Below are positions 7,275 through 16,649 of a DNA stretch of 32,944 nt, in pieces. A program made the position numbers and the translations under genes. The stretch's first letter is position 1, and each line of letters opens with the position of its first letter. Source of the DNA: JAGPDF01 sp052035735 (GTDB taxonomy: Bacteria; Acidobacteriota; Thermoanaerobaculia; Multivoradales; JAGPDF01); NCBI GenBank assembly GCA_052035735.1, contig JBPOHI010000094.1, positions 1-32,944 of the forward strand, read 5' to 3'. The notes below the pieces were generated by a model, which ran no database searches, was not told the DNA's origin, and saw nothing but the letters and a program-made list of their open reading frames with translations.

Positions 7275-8906
7275 ATGTGCGATTCACTTCGTGGGTTCGT
7301 GCAGCGTCGTGTTCCCGCCTTGGTCCTGACCGGGTTTGGGGTCGCCGCCGCTGGCGGCCTCGCCTTGCCGGCGGACGGTCAGATCGTCCCGGTGGGCGAC
7401 GAGATCGCCGTCAGTCAGCCTGACGGTGACTACGAGAACGGCGCCAGTGTCGCCGCCGATCGCCAGGGTGGTTGGGGCGTCACCTGGCACTCGGAGGATC
7501 TGGATTTCGCCGACCCGACCGGCCGCCAGCGGCGGTTCGATCGCAACGGCGCGGCGGTGTCAGGAACCCTGATCGATCACGAGCTCGCCGACGCCGATCT
7601 GGGCCTCGATGGTGAGGGCATGGGCGTCCTGGTCGGCGTGCGCGCCCGTCCGGAGCTCGGCGGCGTAGAGGTCGATGCCCTCTGCGTCGACGCCCTGGGC
7701 GCTCCCCGCGGAGCGCGCGTGCGGGTCGACGCCGGAACGATCTCGGCGGCTTCGCGGCGACCGTCGGCAGCGCGGGTCGCAACGGCGACCGACGGCACGA
7801 GCGTCGTCGTCTGGCAGGAGACTCCGGTCGACTCCGTGACGCCGCCGAGCGTCTTTTTTCGCCGACTGCTGGCCGACTGTACACCGTCCGGGGACGTCGG
7901 GTCGTTGGGCGCTGTCGGCGTCGTCGGACGACGGGAGCCCGCGGTCGCATCGCGTCCCGATGGCGGTTTCGTCCTCGTCTTCCTCGAAGGTGAAGCGGCC
8001 GACAACCTCAAGGTCGCGGCCCAGCTGTTCGATGCCGGCGGCGACGCGCTGGCCGCTCCGTTCCAGGTCTCGCAGGGCGCCGTCCAGCCGTTCTTCGGGC
8101 AAAGCGTTGCCGTCGCCGGCGACGGAACGTTCGCCGTCGTCTGGCGGACCTCTGCCGCCGCCGCGTCCTTGGTGCCGGCAGGCTCCACGAGCGGTATCTC
8201 GGGACGCGTCTTCGGCGCCGACGGGACGCCGCTGGGGGGTGAGCTGCCGCTGCGCCTGCCGCGCCCGGCAAACGCGACCTCCCCTGCGGTCGCGGCGGTC
8301 GGCGCGGGCTTCGTCGCGGCCTGGGCCGAGAACGGCTTCGTCGAGGAGGGGAGCGCGGTCTACGGCCGCGCCTTCGAAGCGGCGGGGCCGCTCGGCGGGG
8401 AGGTCGTGCTCAACGCGGTGCACACCGACCCGGACAACGTGCGCATCGCCCCGCTGGGCGGCAACGAGTTCGTCGTCGTCTGGGACGACCTCGCCGAGTC
8501 CACCTTGCCGCAGGACATCGTGGCGCGGCGCTTCGTCCTGTTGCCTTCCGGAAGCGGCTGCACCGAGAGCGCAGCGACCCTCTGCCTCGGTGCGGAGCGC
8601 TTCCGCATCTCGATCGAGTGGCGCGACTACCAAGGGCGGCGGGGGACGGGCCACGCCTATCCCTTGACCACCGACTCCGGTCTGTTCTGGTTCTTCGCCG
8701 ACGCCAACCTCGAGGTCCTGGTGAAGGTGGTGAACGCCTGCGCCGGCTTCTCCCGCCACTGGGTCTATGCCGGCGCGACGACCGACGTCGAGTACACCCT
8801 CACGGCGACCGATACCGTCACCGGGAGGTCGCGGAGCTACTTCAATCCCCTCGGGAGGCGGGCCGCGGCGATCACCGACAGCGACGCCTTCGCGACCTGC
8901 CCCTGA
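7275..8906 (+). CDS. Secreted beta-repeat protein with a conserved C-terminal domain, function unknown
   Basis: 543 residues. A signal peptide is likely: basic start, hydrophobic core VLTGFGVAAAGGLALPA, cleavage near ADGQ. Residues of about 40-430 hold five or six degenerate repeats of 50-65 residues with the pattern PAVA-x(4-6)-DGxFVVVW ... GRxFDAxGxPLG, as in beta-propeller-like surface proteins. From the CLGAERFRISIEW segment onward, a separate domain of about 105 residues runs to the end, with the landmarks YPLTTDSGLFWFF, EVLVKVVNAC, HWVYAGATTDVEYTLT and DSDAFATCP. I recall this end domain from many exported acidobacterial proteins, but its role is not known to me. Two Cys pairs could form disulfides. 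The ATG follows a good ribosome site (GGGAGG, 7263-7268), unlike many neighbours. It appears to be a single-gene transcript. Confidence 0.8.
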   Translation: MCDSLRGFVQRRVPALVLTGFGVAAAGGLALPADGQIVPVGDEIAVSQPDGDYENGASVAADRQGGWGVTWHSEDLDFADPTGRQRRFDRNGAAVSGTLIDHELADADLGLDGEGMGVLVGVRARPELGGVEVDALCVDALGAPRGARVRVDAGTISAASRRPSAARVATATDGTSVVVWQETPVDSVTPPSVFFRRLLADCTPSGDVGSLGAVGVVGRREPAVASRPDGGFVLVFLEGEAADNLKVAAQLFDAGGDALAAPFQVSQGAVQPFFGQSVAVAGDGTFAVVWRTSAAAASLVPAGSTSGISGRVFGADGTPLGGELPLRLPRPANATSPAVAAVGAGFVAAWAENGFVEEGSAVYGRAFEAAGPLGGEVVLNAVHTDPDNVRIAPLGGNEFVVVWDDLAESTLPQDIVARRFVLLPSGSGCTESAATLCLGAERFRISIEWRDYQGRRGTGHAYPLTTDSGLFWFFADANLEVLVKVVNACAGFSRHWVYAGATTDVEYTLTATDTVTGRSRSYFNPLGRRAAAITDSDAFATCP

Positions 8907-8921
8907 GGCGCGGCCGCAGCG

Positions 8922-9824
8922 TCACGGACGGCGCGAGACGACCGCGAGGCCGGCGACGATCAGGCCGAAACCGGCCGCCTGCAGCCAGCCGAAGCGCTCG
9001 GAGAGGAAGAGCGTCGCGAGGAGCGCGGTGAACATCGGCTGCAGCGTGGTGAACGCCGCCGCCACCGACGGCGAGCTGCGTCGCACCGCCCAGGTGTTGA
9101 GTGCGTAGGTGCCGACGGTGGGGAACAGTCCGACGTAGAGGATCGCCAGCCAGGTAGCGCCGTGGACGGCAGGCCAGTCGATCGTCGCCAGCGTCGGCAG
9201 CGAAATCAGCAGCGTCGCCGCGCCGCCCGTGACGAAGGCCCCCGCGACGACGGTGCGCCAGGGGAGACGGGCGAGCTGCGGCCGGAGCAGCACGAGGTAG
9301 AAGGCGTAGCAGAGGCAGTTGCCGGCGACGAGCAGGTTCCCGAGGGAGGTCCGGCCGCCGAGTTCGAGCCGCGCCGGATCGAGCAGGATCAGGGCGCCGA
9401 TGGCGGCGAGGGCGACGCCGGCGAGCCGCCGCCGGGTGAGGCGCTCGGCCCCCAGGAGCGCCGCCGCCGCGACGGTGAAGACCGGGATCGACGGCATCAG
9501 GATGGCGGCGTTGGTGGCGGTGGTGAAGCGCAGGCCGACGAGGTAGAGCACCTGGTTGGCGAAGACGCCCAGCGCTCCGAGCACGGCGAGCGCGCGCCAG
9601 TCGCGTCCGGTCGGAATCACCCGGTCGTGGCGCCAGGCCATGAGGGCCAGGACCGGCGCCGCGATCAGGACTCGGCTGGCGGCGAAGGCCAGGGCCGGAA
9701 TCTCCGTCAGCACGATCTTGCCGACGACGTGCAGGGTGGCGAAAATCACCTGCACCGCGAGCAGCGCGACGATCGCGCCGCGGTCCGCGCTCTGCGCCGC
9801 CTGCCCCTCTCGTTCGGACGTCAT
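8922..9824 (-). CDS. EamA-family (drug/metabolite transporter superfamily) permease
   Basis: 300 residues with about ten hydrophobic helices in two repeated EamA halves. The first half begins at AIVALLAVQVIFATLHVVGKIVL and carries ALAFAASRVLIAAPVLALM; the second half has AGNCLCYAFYLVLLRPQLA and ends with the typical FLSERFGWLQAAGFGLIVAG. These proteins export or import small metabolites through the inner membrane; the substrate cannot be told. The start was placed at the ATG read from 9824, because the family match begins shortly after it and a TAAGAT box lies eight bases upstream. An in-frame ATG about 130 bases further upstream would add a non-family tail. The gene converges on the secreted protein gene with only 15 bases between the stops. 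Confidence 0.88.
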   Translation of the reverse strand: MTSEREGQAAQSADRGAIVALLAVQVIFATLHVVGKIVLTEIPALAFAASRVLIAAPVLALMAWRHDRVIPTGRDWRALAVLGALGVFANQVLYLVGLRFTTATNAAILMPSIPVFTVAAAALLGAERLTRRRLAGVALAAIGALILLDPARLELGGRTSLGNLLVAGNCLCYAFYLVLLRPQLARLPWRTVVAGAFVTGGAATLLISLPTLATIDWPAVHGATWLAILYVGLFPTVGTYALNTWAVRRSSPSVAAAFTTLQPMFTALLATLFLSERFGWLQAAGFGLIVAGLAVVSRRP

Positions 9825-9832
9825 CGCCGCGG

Positions 9833-9838
9833 ATCTTA
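9833..9838 (-). promoter_or_regulatory. Putative -10 box for a leaderless permease transcript
   Basis: Read on the minus strand, TAAGAT (a 5/6 match to TATAAT) lies eight bases before the ATG at 9824. There is no purine-rich ribosome site between them. Confidence 0.45.
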
Positions 9839-9887
9839 GCGGCATCGAGACGAGCCGACGGGTTGCCGGATTCACCCGGCTCGAGGA

Positions 9888-9916
9888 TTGGCGGACGCCC
9901 GGGCAGCCGATACAAT
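9888..9916 (+). promoter_or_regulatory. Putative promoter of the GNAT/diiron/proline dehydrogenase operon
   Basis: TTGGCG (9888-9893) and TACAAT (9911-9916) are 17 bases apart. Transcription would start near 9923, leaving a short leader with GAGGTG (9925-9930) before a TTG start at 9936. Confidence 0.55.
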
Positions 9917-9935
9917 GCCGTGGCGAGGTGCTCCA

Positions 9936-10406
9936 TTGTCTGCTGAACCCGTTCAAGTCCGTTCCCTGACCGAGCTCGATCTCGACGGCATCGTCCGGAT
10001 CGGCGAGAAGACACGTAACCGTTACGAGCCGGATCTCTGGGAGGGCCGGGTGACCTATTACCTGCGCCGGGCTCCGGAGGGCTCCGTGGTGGCGGAGGTC
10101 GAGGGCGAGGTCGCCGGCTTCATGCTCGGCGACATTCGCTCCGGCGAGTTCGGCATCGAAGAGAGCTGCGGCTGGATCGAGGTCATGGGCGTCGACCCCG
10201 ACCTCGGCGGCCGCGGCGTCGGTCGTGCCATGGCGGAGGAGATGCTGCGGCGCTACGCGGCGCGCGGTGTGCGCCGGGTGCGAACGATGGTCGACAGCTC
10301 GATGCCGGAGGTCGAGGCGTTCTTCGGCCGGCTCGGTTTCGCCGTCGACACGCTGCGCGCCTACTCGATCGAACAGGACACGAATCTCGGCGCGAGCCGG
10401 AGTTGA
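9936..10406 (+). CDS. GNAT-family N-acetyltransferase
   Basis: About 156 residues with the acetyl-CoA-binding fold: a beta-strand IEVMGVDPDLGGRGVGRAM containing the pyrophosphate-binding loop (GRGVGRA, of the R/Q-x-x-G-x-G/A type), then the V-shaped region with VEAFFGRLGFAVD near the end. Such enzymes acetylate an amine on a small molecule or protein; the substrate is unknown. The start is uncertain: TTG 9936 has a ribosome site (GAGGTG) at good distance and fits the promoter, while ATG 9915 overlaps the -10 box. It is the first gene of a run of four, 14 bases before the diiron protein gene, so its target may relate to those enzymes. Confidence 0.85.
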   Translation: MSAEPVQVRSLTELDLDGIVRIGEKTRNRYEPDLWEGRVTYYLRRAPEGSVVAEVEGEVAGFMLGDIRSGEFGIEESCGWIEVMGVDPDLGGRGVGRAMAEEMLRRYAARGVRRVRTMVDSSMPEVEAFFGRLGFAVDTLRAYSIEQDTNLGASRS

Positions 10407-10420
10407 GGGACTGACGAGCC

Positions 10421-11755
10421 ATGGCGACGACGACGACCGAGATTCCGAAGCGGTTCCACCAGGCGGTGGAGAAGTGGCGCGACACCTATCTGCCCGATTT
10501 CGCCTACCTGATCGAGAACTGGGACCGCTACTTCCCGCGCGACGACAAGTTCCGCCTCTGCGCCTATCGCGAGTGCGGCATGCCGTGCAGCATCGAGTGC
10601 GGCGAGGACCAGGGGAAACCCAAGTACACCCGCGCCTGCGACATGAAGCCCGAAGCGGCGCATCATCTGGTGAGCGCCATCCGCGCCCAGGCCTCGACCG
10701 AGTTCGGCTCGATCCAGCAGCACCAGCTCACGCTCGCCCGCGCCCAGGACGAAGAGGAGCAGGCGATGGTGCTGCGCATGATGGCCGAGGAGCTGCGCCA
10801 CGGCTATCAGATGCTCCACCTTCTGACCGATGACGACTGGCAGCCGATCACCGGCCAGACCCAGGACCAGACGGTCGAAGAGATCCTGTCGATGAAGACC
10901 GGCTCGCACGTGCTCGGCGCCTTCAACATCGACTTCGAGTCGTTCGTCGACAACATCGTCTTCTGCGCCCTGATCGACCGCGTCGGCAAGTACCAGTTGA
11001 CGCTGCAGAAGGTCTCGGCCTATTCGCCGATGGCCGATTCGATGCCCCAGATGCTGCGCGAAGAGGCCTTCCACCTGGCAACCGGCGTCGTGCCGTTGCG
11101 CCGCTGGGTGGTCAAGGCCGCGGCCGGCTCGCCGATGATCACCATGGAGGTGATCCAGAAGCATCTCAACAAGTGGGTTCCCCGGGCTTACGAGATGTTC
11201 GGCGACGAGCGTGGTGGCGCGACCAACGTCAAGTGGGGCCTGAAGCCGATGAAGAACGCGGAGTCCCAGGAGCAGTACGCCAAGGAGTGCGCCAAGGTCG
11301 TGCGCGACCTCAACATGCGCTACCTCCGTGCACGGCTGCCCGAGCTCACGCTGGCCGAAGCCGAAGAGGGGCTGGCGGCGCTCGAGCGCGACCGCGGCTC
11401 GTTCCGCGGCGTGCGCTTCGACGACCTCCTGCGCCTGCCGCACCGCGAGTACGCGCGTCGCCGCGGCGTTCCGGCGTTTCGCTGGGTGGGCGTCGACGGC
11501 GAGACCTTCGAGAGCGTCGAGGCCTATCTCGGTCACCTCACCCGGACCCTGCCGGACGGCTACCGCGCGACTCGCGACTTTCAGGATTTCGTCGACAATC
11601 TCCGCGCCGTCGCGCGCGGCGAGAAGACCGCCGACGAGGCGCAGAAGGCGATGCCGCAGCTGCGCCGCGTGGGCGGCGTCTGTCCGTGCTCGAAGTCGGT
11701 GCGTTGGGTGGCCGACGAGGCCATCGAGCTGCCCTCGACCGCGGTCGGCGGCTGA
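10421..11755 (+). CDS. BoxB/PaaA-like ferritin-fold diiron protein with extra cysteine clusters
   Basis: 444 residues. The central region resembles the oxygenase subunit of benzoyl-CoA 2,3-epoxidase (BoxB) and, more distantly, PaaA. Likely iron ligands are Glu94 (ASTEFGSIQQ), Glu124 and His127 (EELRH), Asp186 (LIDRVGKYQL) and Glu215 and His218 (REEAFHLATG), in the same order and nearly the same spacing as in BoxB. Unlike BoxB as I recall it, the N-terminus has cysteines 47, 52, 56, 60 and 73 in a tight group, and the C-terminus has GGVCPCSKSVRW (421, 423), which could bind a metal or Fe-S cluster. No boxA, boxC, CoA ligase or paa gene is in the window. Downstream are proline dehydrogenase and a glutamine amidotransferase. 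The substrate is unknown; oxygen activation is probable. Confidence 0.8.
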   Translation: MATTTTEIPKRFHQAVEKWRDTYLPDFAYLIENWDRYFPRDDKFRLCAYRECGMPCSIECGEDQGKPKYTRACDMKPEAAHHLVSAIRAQASTEFGSIQQHQLTLARAQDEEEQAMVLRMMAEELRHGYQMLHLLTDDDWQPITGQTQDQTVEEILSMKTGSHVLGAFNIDFESFVDNIVFCALIDRVGKYQLTLQKVSAYSPMADSMPQMLREEAFHLATGVVPLRRWVVKAAAGSPMITMEVIQKHLNKWVPRAYEMFGDERGGATNVKWGLKPMKNAESQEQYAKECAKVVRDLNMRYLRARLPELTLAEAEEGLAALERDRGSFRGVRFDDLLRLPHREYARRRGVPAFRWVGVDGETFESVEAYLGHLTRTLPDGYRATRDFQDFVDNLRAVARGEKTADEAQKAMPQLRRVGGVCPCSKSVRWVADEAIELPSTAVGG

Positions 11756-11776
11756 GAACCCGGCGCGCCTTCGTTC

Positions 11777-12676
11777 ATGGGGATCGCGAGCTGGATCATC
11801 GTCAAGGGCCTGCCTCTGGTCCCGAAGGCCATCGTCGGGCGGGTGGCGAGCCGCTACGTCGCCGGCGAACGACTCGAAGACGCTCTCGCGGTGGTGGAGA
11901 AGCTCGCCGGCGAAGGCGCCATGGCGACCCTCGATCTGCTGGGCGAAGAGGTCTCGGAGCGCTCGAAAGCCACCGCCGCAGCCGATGAGTACGTGCGCAT
12001 GCTCGAGGCCATCGCGGCGCGCTCCCTGCCGTCGAACGTGTCGATCAAACTGACCTCCCTCGGCCTCAAGATCGACGCTGATTTCTGCCGCGAGAACGTC
12101 CTCCGCATCGTCGCCGCCGCGGCCGAGCACGGCAACTTCGTGCGCATCGACATGGAGGACCACTCGACCACCGACCGGACGCTGGCGATCTATCGCGAGA
12201 TCTTCGCCCGCCACCGCAACGTCGGCGTGGTCTTCCAGGCGTACATGCGGCGCACCCTCGCCGACATCGCCGCGCTGCCCGCCGAGGGCGGCAATGTCCG
12301 CTTGTGCAAGGGGATCTACATCGAGCCGCGGACGGTCGCCTGGAAGGGCTACGAAACGGTGCGGATGAACTTCCTTCGCGCGCTCGAGAAGCTCCTCGTA
12401 GCCGGGGTCTACGTCGGCATCGCCACCCACGACGAGCATCTCGCCTGCGGCGCGGTGGCGCTCGTCGATCGGCTGCAGGTGCCGCGCGAGCGCTACGAGT
12501 TCCAGATGCTCTACGGCGTCGACCCGGAGCTGCGCAAGATCCTCGTCGCAGGCGGGCACCGCTTGCGGGTCTACGTGCCTTACGGGAAGGACTGGTACCC
12601 CTATTCGACCCGCCGCCTGCGCGAGAACCCCGAGGTCGCGACGCACGTGCTCAAGGGCATGTTCGGTGCCCGCTAG
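11777..12676 (+). CDS. Proline dehydrogenase (monofunctional, FAD-dependent)
   Basis: 299 residues forming the FAD-binding TIM barrel of the PutA/PRODH family. Visible signatures are SIKLTSLGLKID, FVRIDMEDHSTTDRTL, VFQAYMRRT, VRLCKGIYIEP, the FEFQMLYG-type segment YEFQMLYGVDPELRK and the C-terminal RVYVPYGKDWYPYSTRRLRE, whose arginines bind the substrate carboxylate. It oxidises proline (or a close analogue such as hydroxyproline) to the pyrroline carboxylate and passes electrons to quinone. No pyrroline-5-carboxylate dehydrogenase is nearby, so the pathway is completed elsewhere. The ATG is 21 bases after the diiron gene with no clear ribosome site; the end overlaps the next gene by 11 bases. 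Confidence 0.93.
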   Translation: MGIASWIIVKGLPLVPKAIVGRVASRYVAGERLEDALAVVEKLAGEGAMATLDLLGEEVSERSKATAAADEYVRMLEAIAARSLPSNVSIKLTSLGLKIDADFCRENVLRIVAAAAEHGNFVRIDMEDHSTTDRTLAIYREIFARHRNVGVVFQAYMRRTLADIAALPAEGGNVRLCKGIYIEPRTVAWKGYETVRMNFLRALEKLLVAGVYVGIATHDEHLACGAVALVDRLQVPRERYEFQMLYGVDPELRKILVAGGHRLRVYVPYGKDWYPYSTRRLRENPEVATHVLKGMFGAR

Positions 12677-13412
12677 GGACCTTGCCCGGCTGCGCCTGCT
12701 GCTGCTCCAGATCCGCGACGAACCCGAAGTCGAGCGCCAGGAGCAGGAGTGCTTCGTGCATTTCTCCGGCCTCGCGCCGGAGCAGTTCGTCTACCGCAAC
12801 CTGGTCGACCGGCCCGACGTCGCGCCGCGCGACCTCCTCGGTTTCGATGCGGTAGTGATCGGCGGCGCCGGCGCGCATTCGGTGACCGAGGAGTATCCGT
12901 TCACCGCGCCGCTCGCCGCGTCGGTCGCTGCGATGGTCGCGGCGGGCCAGCCGCTCTTCGGCTCCTGCTGGGGGCATCAGTTCATCGCCAAGGCGTTGGG
13001 CGGCACGGTGGTCACCGACCTCGAGCGCAAGGAGCTCGGCACCTTCGAGATCGAGCTCACCGCCGAAGGGGAGCGCGATCCTTGGCTCTCCGGGCTGCCG
13101 CGCCGGTTCGGCGTCCAACTCGGGCATCACGACCGGGTGGTGACCCTTCCCGAAGGGGGCGTCGAGCTCGCGGCGAGCGCGCTCTGCCCCAACCAGGCGT
13201 TTCGCCTGCGCGGGGCGCCGGTCTACGGAGCGCAGTTTCACGTCGAGCTCGACCGCGAGCGGATGCTCGATCGGGCGAGCGTCTACCGCGACGAGTATCT
13301 GGCCGACCACGGAGCCATGGAGAGCCTCGAGCAGGCCCTCCGGCCGAGCCCCGAGTCGGCCACGTTGCTGCGCCGGTTTCTCTCCCGGGTGGTCGCCGCC
13401 GGCAACAGCTGA
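12666..13412 (+). CDS. Class I glutamine amidotransferase-like protein
   Basis: 248 residues of the GMP-synthase-type GATase1 fold. The nucleophile elbow is GSCWGHQFIAKALGG (Cys101) and the partner pair is YGAQFHVELD (His192, Glu194), so the C-H-E triad is complete, although the usual HPE is HVE here. The segment LGHHDRVVTLP matches the conserved region before it. Free-standing proteins of this type act on gamma-glutamyl or other amides, or supply ammonia to a partner; none is evident. The GTG start overlaps the end of the proline dehydrogenase gene, and no other good start codon follows before the fold begins. A link to proline or glutamate use is suggested only by position. Confidence 0.87.
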   Translation: MPARDLARLRLLLLQIRDEPEVERQEQECFVHFSGLAPEQFVYRNLVDRPDVAPRDLLGFDAVVIGGAGAHSVTEEYPFTAPLAASVAAMVAAGQPLFGSCWGHQFIAKALGGTVVTDLERKELGTFEIELTAEGERDPWLSGLPRRFGVQLGHHDRVVTLPEGGVELAASALCPNQAFRLRGAPVYGAQFHVELDRERMLDRASVYRDEYLADHGAMESLEQALRPSPESATLLRRFLSRVVAAGNS

Positions 13413-13428
13413 GCGCCGTGAGCGCCGT

Positions 13429-13458
13429 TTGCCCTCGCCCGGCGCCGGGTAGTACGCT
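13429..13458 (+). promoter_or_regulatory. Putative promoter of the FHA-GGDEF gene
   Basis: TTGCCC (13429-13434) and TACGCT (13453-13458) are 18 bases apart, and the GTG start is eight bases after the second box. No ribosome site is seen, so the transcript may be leaderless. An overlapping TAGTAC (13450-13455) is an alternative -10 box. Confidence 0.45.
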
Positions 13459-13466
13459 CTCCGCCA

Positions 13467-14453
13467 GTGAGTCGCGCCAGGCAAAGGCAGCCCTCTACGG
13501 ACAGCTTCCGGCTCGAAGAGCTGGACGACCGGCAGCGCACCGGGGCCATTACGGTGGCCAATCGCGAGGCCGAAGAGGAGGCCTCCGGTCGCCCTGGCCT
13601 CGAGGCCAACGTCATCCTCATCGCCCATCCCGAGAACGCCCGGCTCGGCACCCGCTATCGCCTCGTTCCGGGCGCGACGCTCGAGATCGGCCGCGCCGAC
13701 AGCGTCGAGATCAGCCTGCCCGAAGTACGCTCGATCTCGCGCAGCCACGCCCGACTGCGCTACCAGGGGCGCAAGGTCACGGTCGAGGATGCCGGCTCGA
13801 CCAACGGCACCTTCGTCAACGACCAGCGCGTCGACGGCCCGGCACTGCTGCGCAGCGGCGACCGCTTCCAGGTCGGTTCGGTGCATTTCAAGTTCCTGCA
13901 CGAGCAGGACGTCGAGCACGCCTACCACGAGGCGATCTACCAGATGGTGATGCGCGACGGGCTCACCGAAGCGCTCAACCAGCGCAAGTTCCACGAGGAG
14001 TTCGCGCGCGAGTTCGCGCGCGCCCATCGCCACGACCGGCCGCTCACCCTGGTGCTGTTCGATCTCGACAGCTTCAAGGACGTCAACGACACCCACGGCC
14101 ATCTGTGCGGCGACATGGTGCTCAAGCAGGTCGCGGCGTCGGTGCGCGAGCACATCCGGTCGGAGCAGGTTTTCGCCCGGCTGGGCGGCGACGAGTTCGC
14201 CGTCATCTGCCCCGAGACCCAGGTCGATGGCGGACAGGCCTTGGCGGAGAAGCTGCGCGACCGGCTCGCCGAGCTCACCTTCTCGCGCGAGGGCGCCGTG
14301 TTCTCGGTGACCTGCTCCTTCGGCATCGCCGAACGCGACTCCGCCATGAGCTCCGACCAGAGCCTCTTCGAGGCCGCCGACCGGGCGCTCTACCTGGCCA
14401 AGGGGGCCGGCCGCAACCGGGTCGTCGCGCAGCCGAAACCGCCGCTGCGCTGA
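13467..14453 (+). CDS. FHA-GGDEF diguanylate cyclase
   Basis: 328 residues. After a charged N-terminus of about 45 residues comes an FHA domain: LEIGRADSVEISLPE, then RSISRSHARLRY and DAGSTNGTFVN, with the Arg, Ser, His and Asn residues needed to bind a phosphothreonine peptide. The second half is a GGDEF domain with FDLDSFKDVNDTHGHLCGD and the intact active-site loop RLGGDEFAVICP. The inhibitory site five residues before the loop reads RSEQ rather than RxxD, so product inhibition is probably weak. There is no membrane segment, so it should work in the cytosol, making cyclic di-GMP in response to a phosphorylated partner. It is a single gene with its own promoter. Confidence 0.94.
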   Translation: MSRARQRQPSTDSFRLEELDDRQRTGAITVANREAEEEASGRPGLEANVILIAHPENARLGTRYRLVPGATLEIGRADSVEISLPEVRSISRSHARLRYQGRKVTVEDAGSTNGTFVNDQRVDGPALLRSGDRFQVGSVHFKFLHEQDVEHAYHEAIYQMVMRDGLTEALNQRKFHEEFAREFARAHRHDRPLTLVLFDLDSFKDVNDTHGHLCGDMVLKQVAASVREHIRSEQVFARLGGDEFAVICPETQVDGGQALAEKLRDRLAELTFSREGAVFSVTCSFGIAERDSAMSSDQSLFEAADRALYLAKGAGRNRVVAQPKPPLR

Positions 14454-14505
14454 AGCGGGCCCATCTGCCGTCGGCCTCGGGCGTTCCACTGGCGACGGCG
14501 GCTGT

Positions 14506-14511
14506 TAGTAT
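14506..14511 (+). promoter_or_regulatory. Putative -10 box for a leaderless YkgJ-like transcript
   Basis: TAGTAT (5/6 to TATAAT) is followed by six bases and then the ATG at 14518. There is no ribosome site. This is one of the clearest examples of the leaderless pattern in the window. Confidence 0.55.
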
Positions 14512-14517
14512 CCGTCA

Positions 14518-14898
14518 ATGTCGCGCGAGCCCCGGTTCTACAACTGCTCCAAGTGCCCGGCGCACTGCTGTTCCTACGACTACATCGAGGCCAAACCGGC
14601 CGACGTCGAACGGTTGGCAAAGCACCACGGCGTCGCCGTCCCCACCGCCTCGAAGCGCTTCACGAAACTGGTGCAGGGCGGCAAGTTGCGCGTGCTCCGG
14701 CACCAGAAGGACGACGTCTTCGGCTCGGTGTGCCAGTTCCTCAACCTCGAGTCGCGACAGTGCACGATCTATGAGGCTCGCCCGCGAATCTGCCGCGAGC
14801 ACCCAGGCAGCGTCCGCTGCGGGTTCTACGACTTCCTGAGCTCGGAGCGCGAGCTGCAGGACGACCCCGACTTCGTTCCTTCGTTCACTCGGGGATAG
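14518..14898 (+). CDS. YkgJ-family cysteine-cluster protein
   Basis: 126 residues with the family cysteine pattern: FYNCSKCPAHCCSYD near the N-terminus, then SVCQFL, RQCTIYEARPRICREHP and a final SVRCGFYDF. This arrangement (CxxCxxxCC ... C ... CxIYxxRPxxCR) is typical of the zinc- or iron-chelating CxxCxxCC family, whose biochemical role is still poorly known. The protein is shorter than many relatives but complete. It lies 14 bases before recN and could be transcribed with it. The start is fixed by the -10 box and by the cysteine motif beginning at about residue 10. Confidence 0.88.
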   Translation: MSREPRFYNCSKCPAHCCSYDYIEAKPADVERLAKHHGVAVPTASKRFTKLVQGGKLRVLRHQKDDVFGSVCQFLNLESRQCTIYEARPRICREHPGSVRCGFYDFLSSERELQDDPDFVPSFTRG

Positions 14899-14912
14899 CT
14901 CTCCAAGCGACC

Positions 14913-16645
<1,733 letters not shown>

Positions 16646-16649
<4 letters not shown>

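Noticed and set aside
9915..9917. ATG as start of the first GNAT gene
   Set aside because: It overlaps the likely -10 box TACAAT, while TTG 9936 has a ribosome site at good distance; the case is not closed.
10361..12646. A long open frame of about 760 codons on the minus strand, opposite the diiron and proline dehydrogenase genes
   Set aside because: It is a mirror of GC-rich codon use on the plus strand; it has no recognisable domain and runs across two well-supported genes and their gap.
14467..14499. Inverted repeat GCCGTCG / CGACGGC after the FHA-GGDEF gene
   Set aside because: The loop is 19 bases and no T run follows; in this base composition a 7-base match of this kind is expected by chance.
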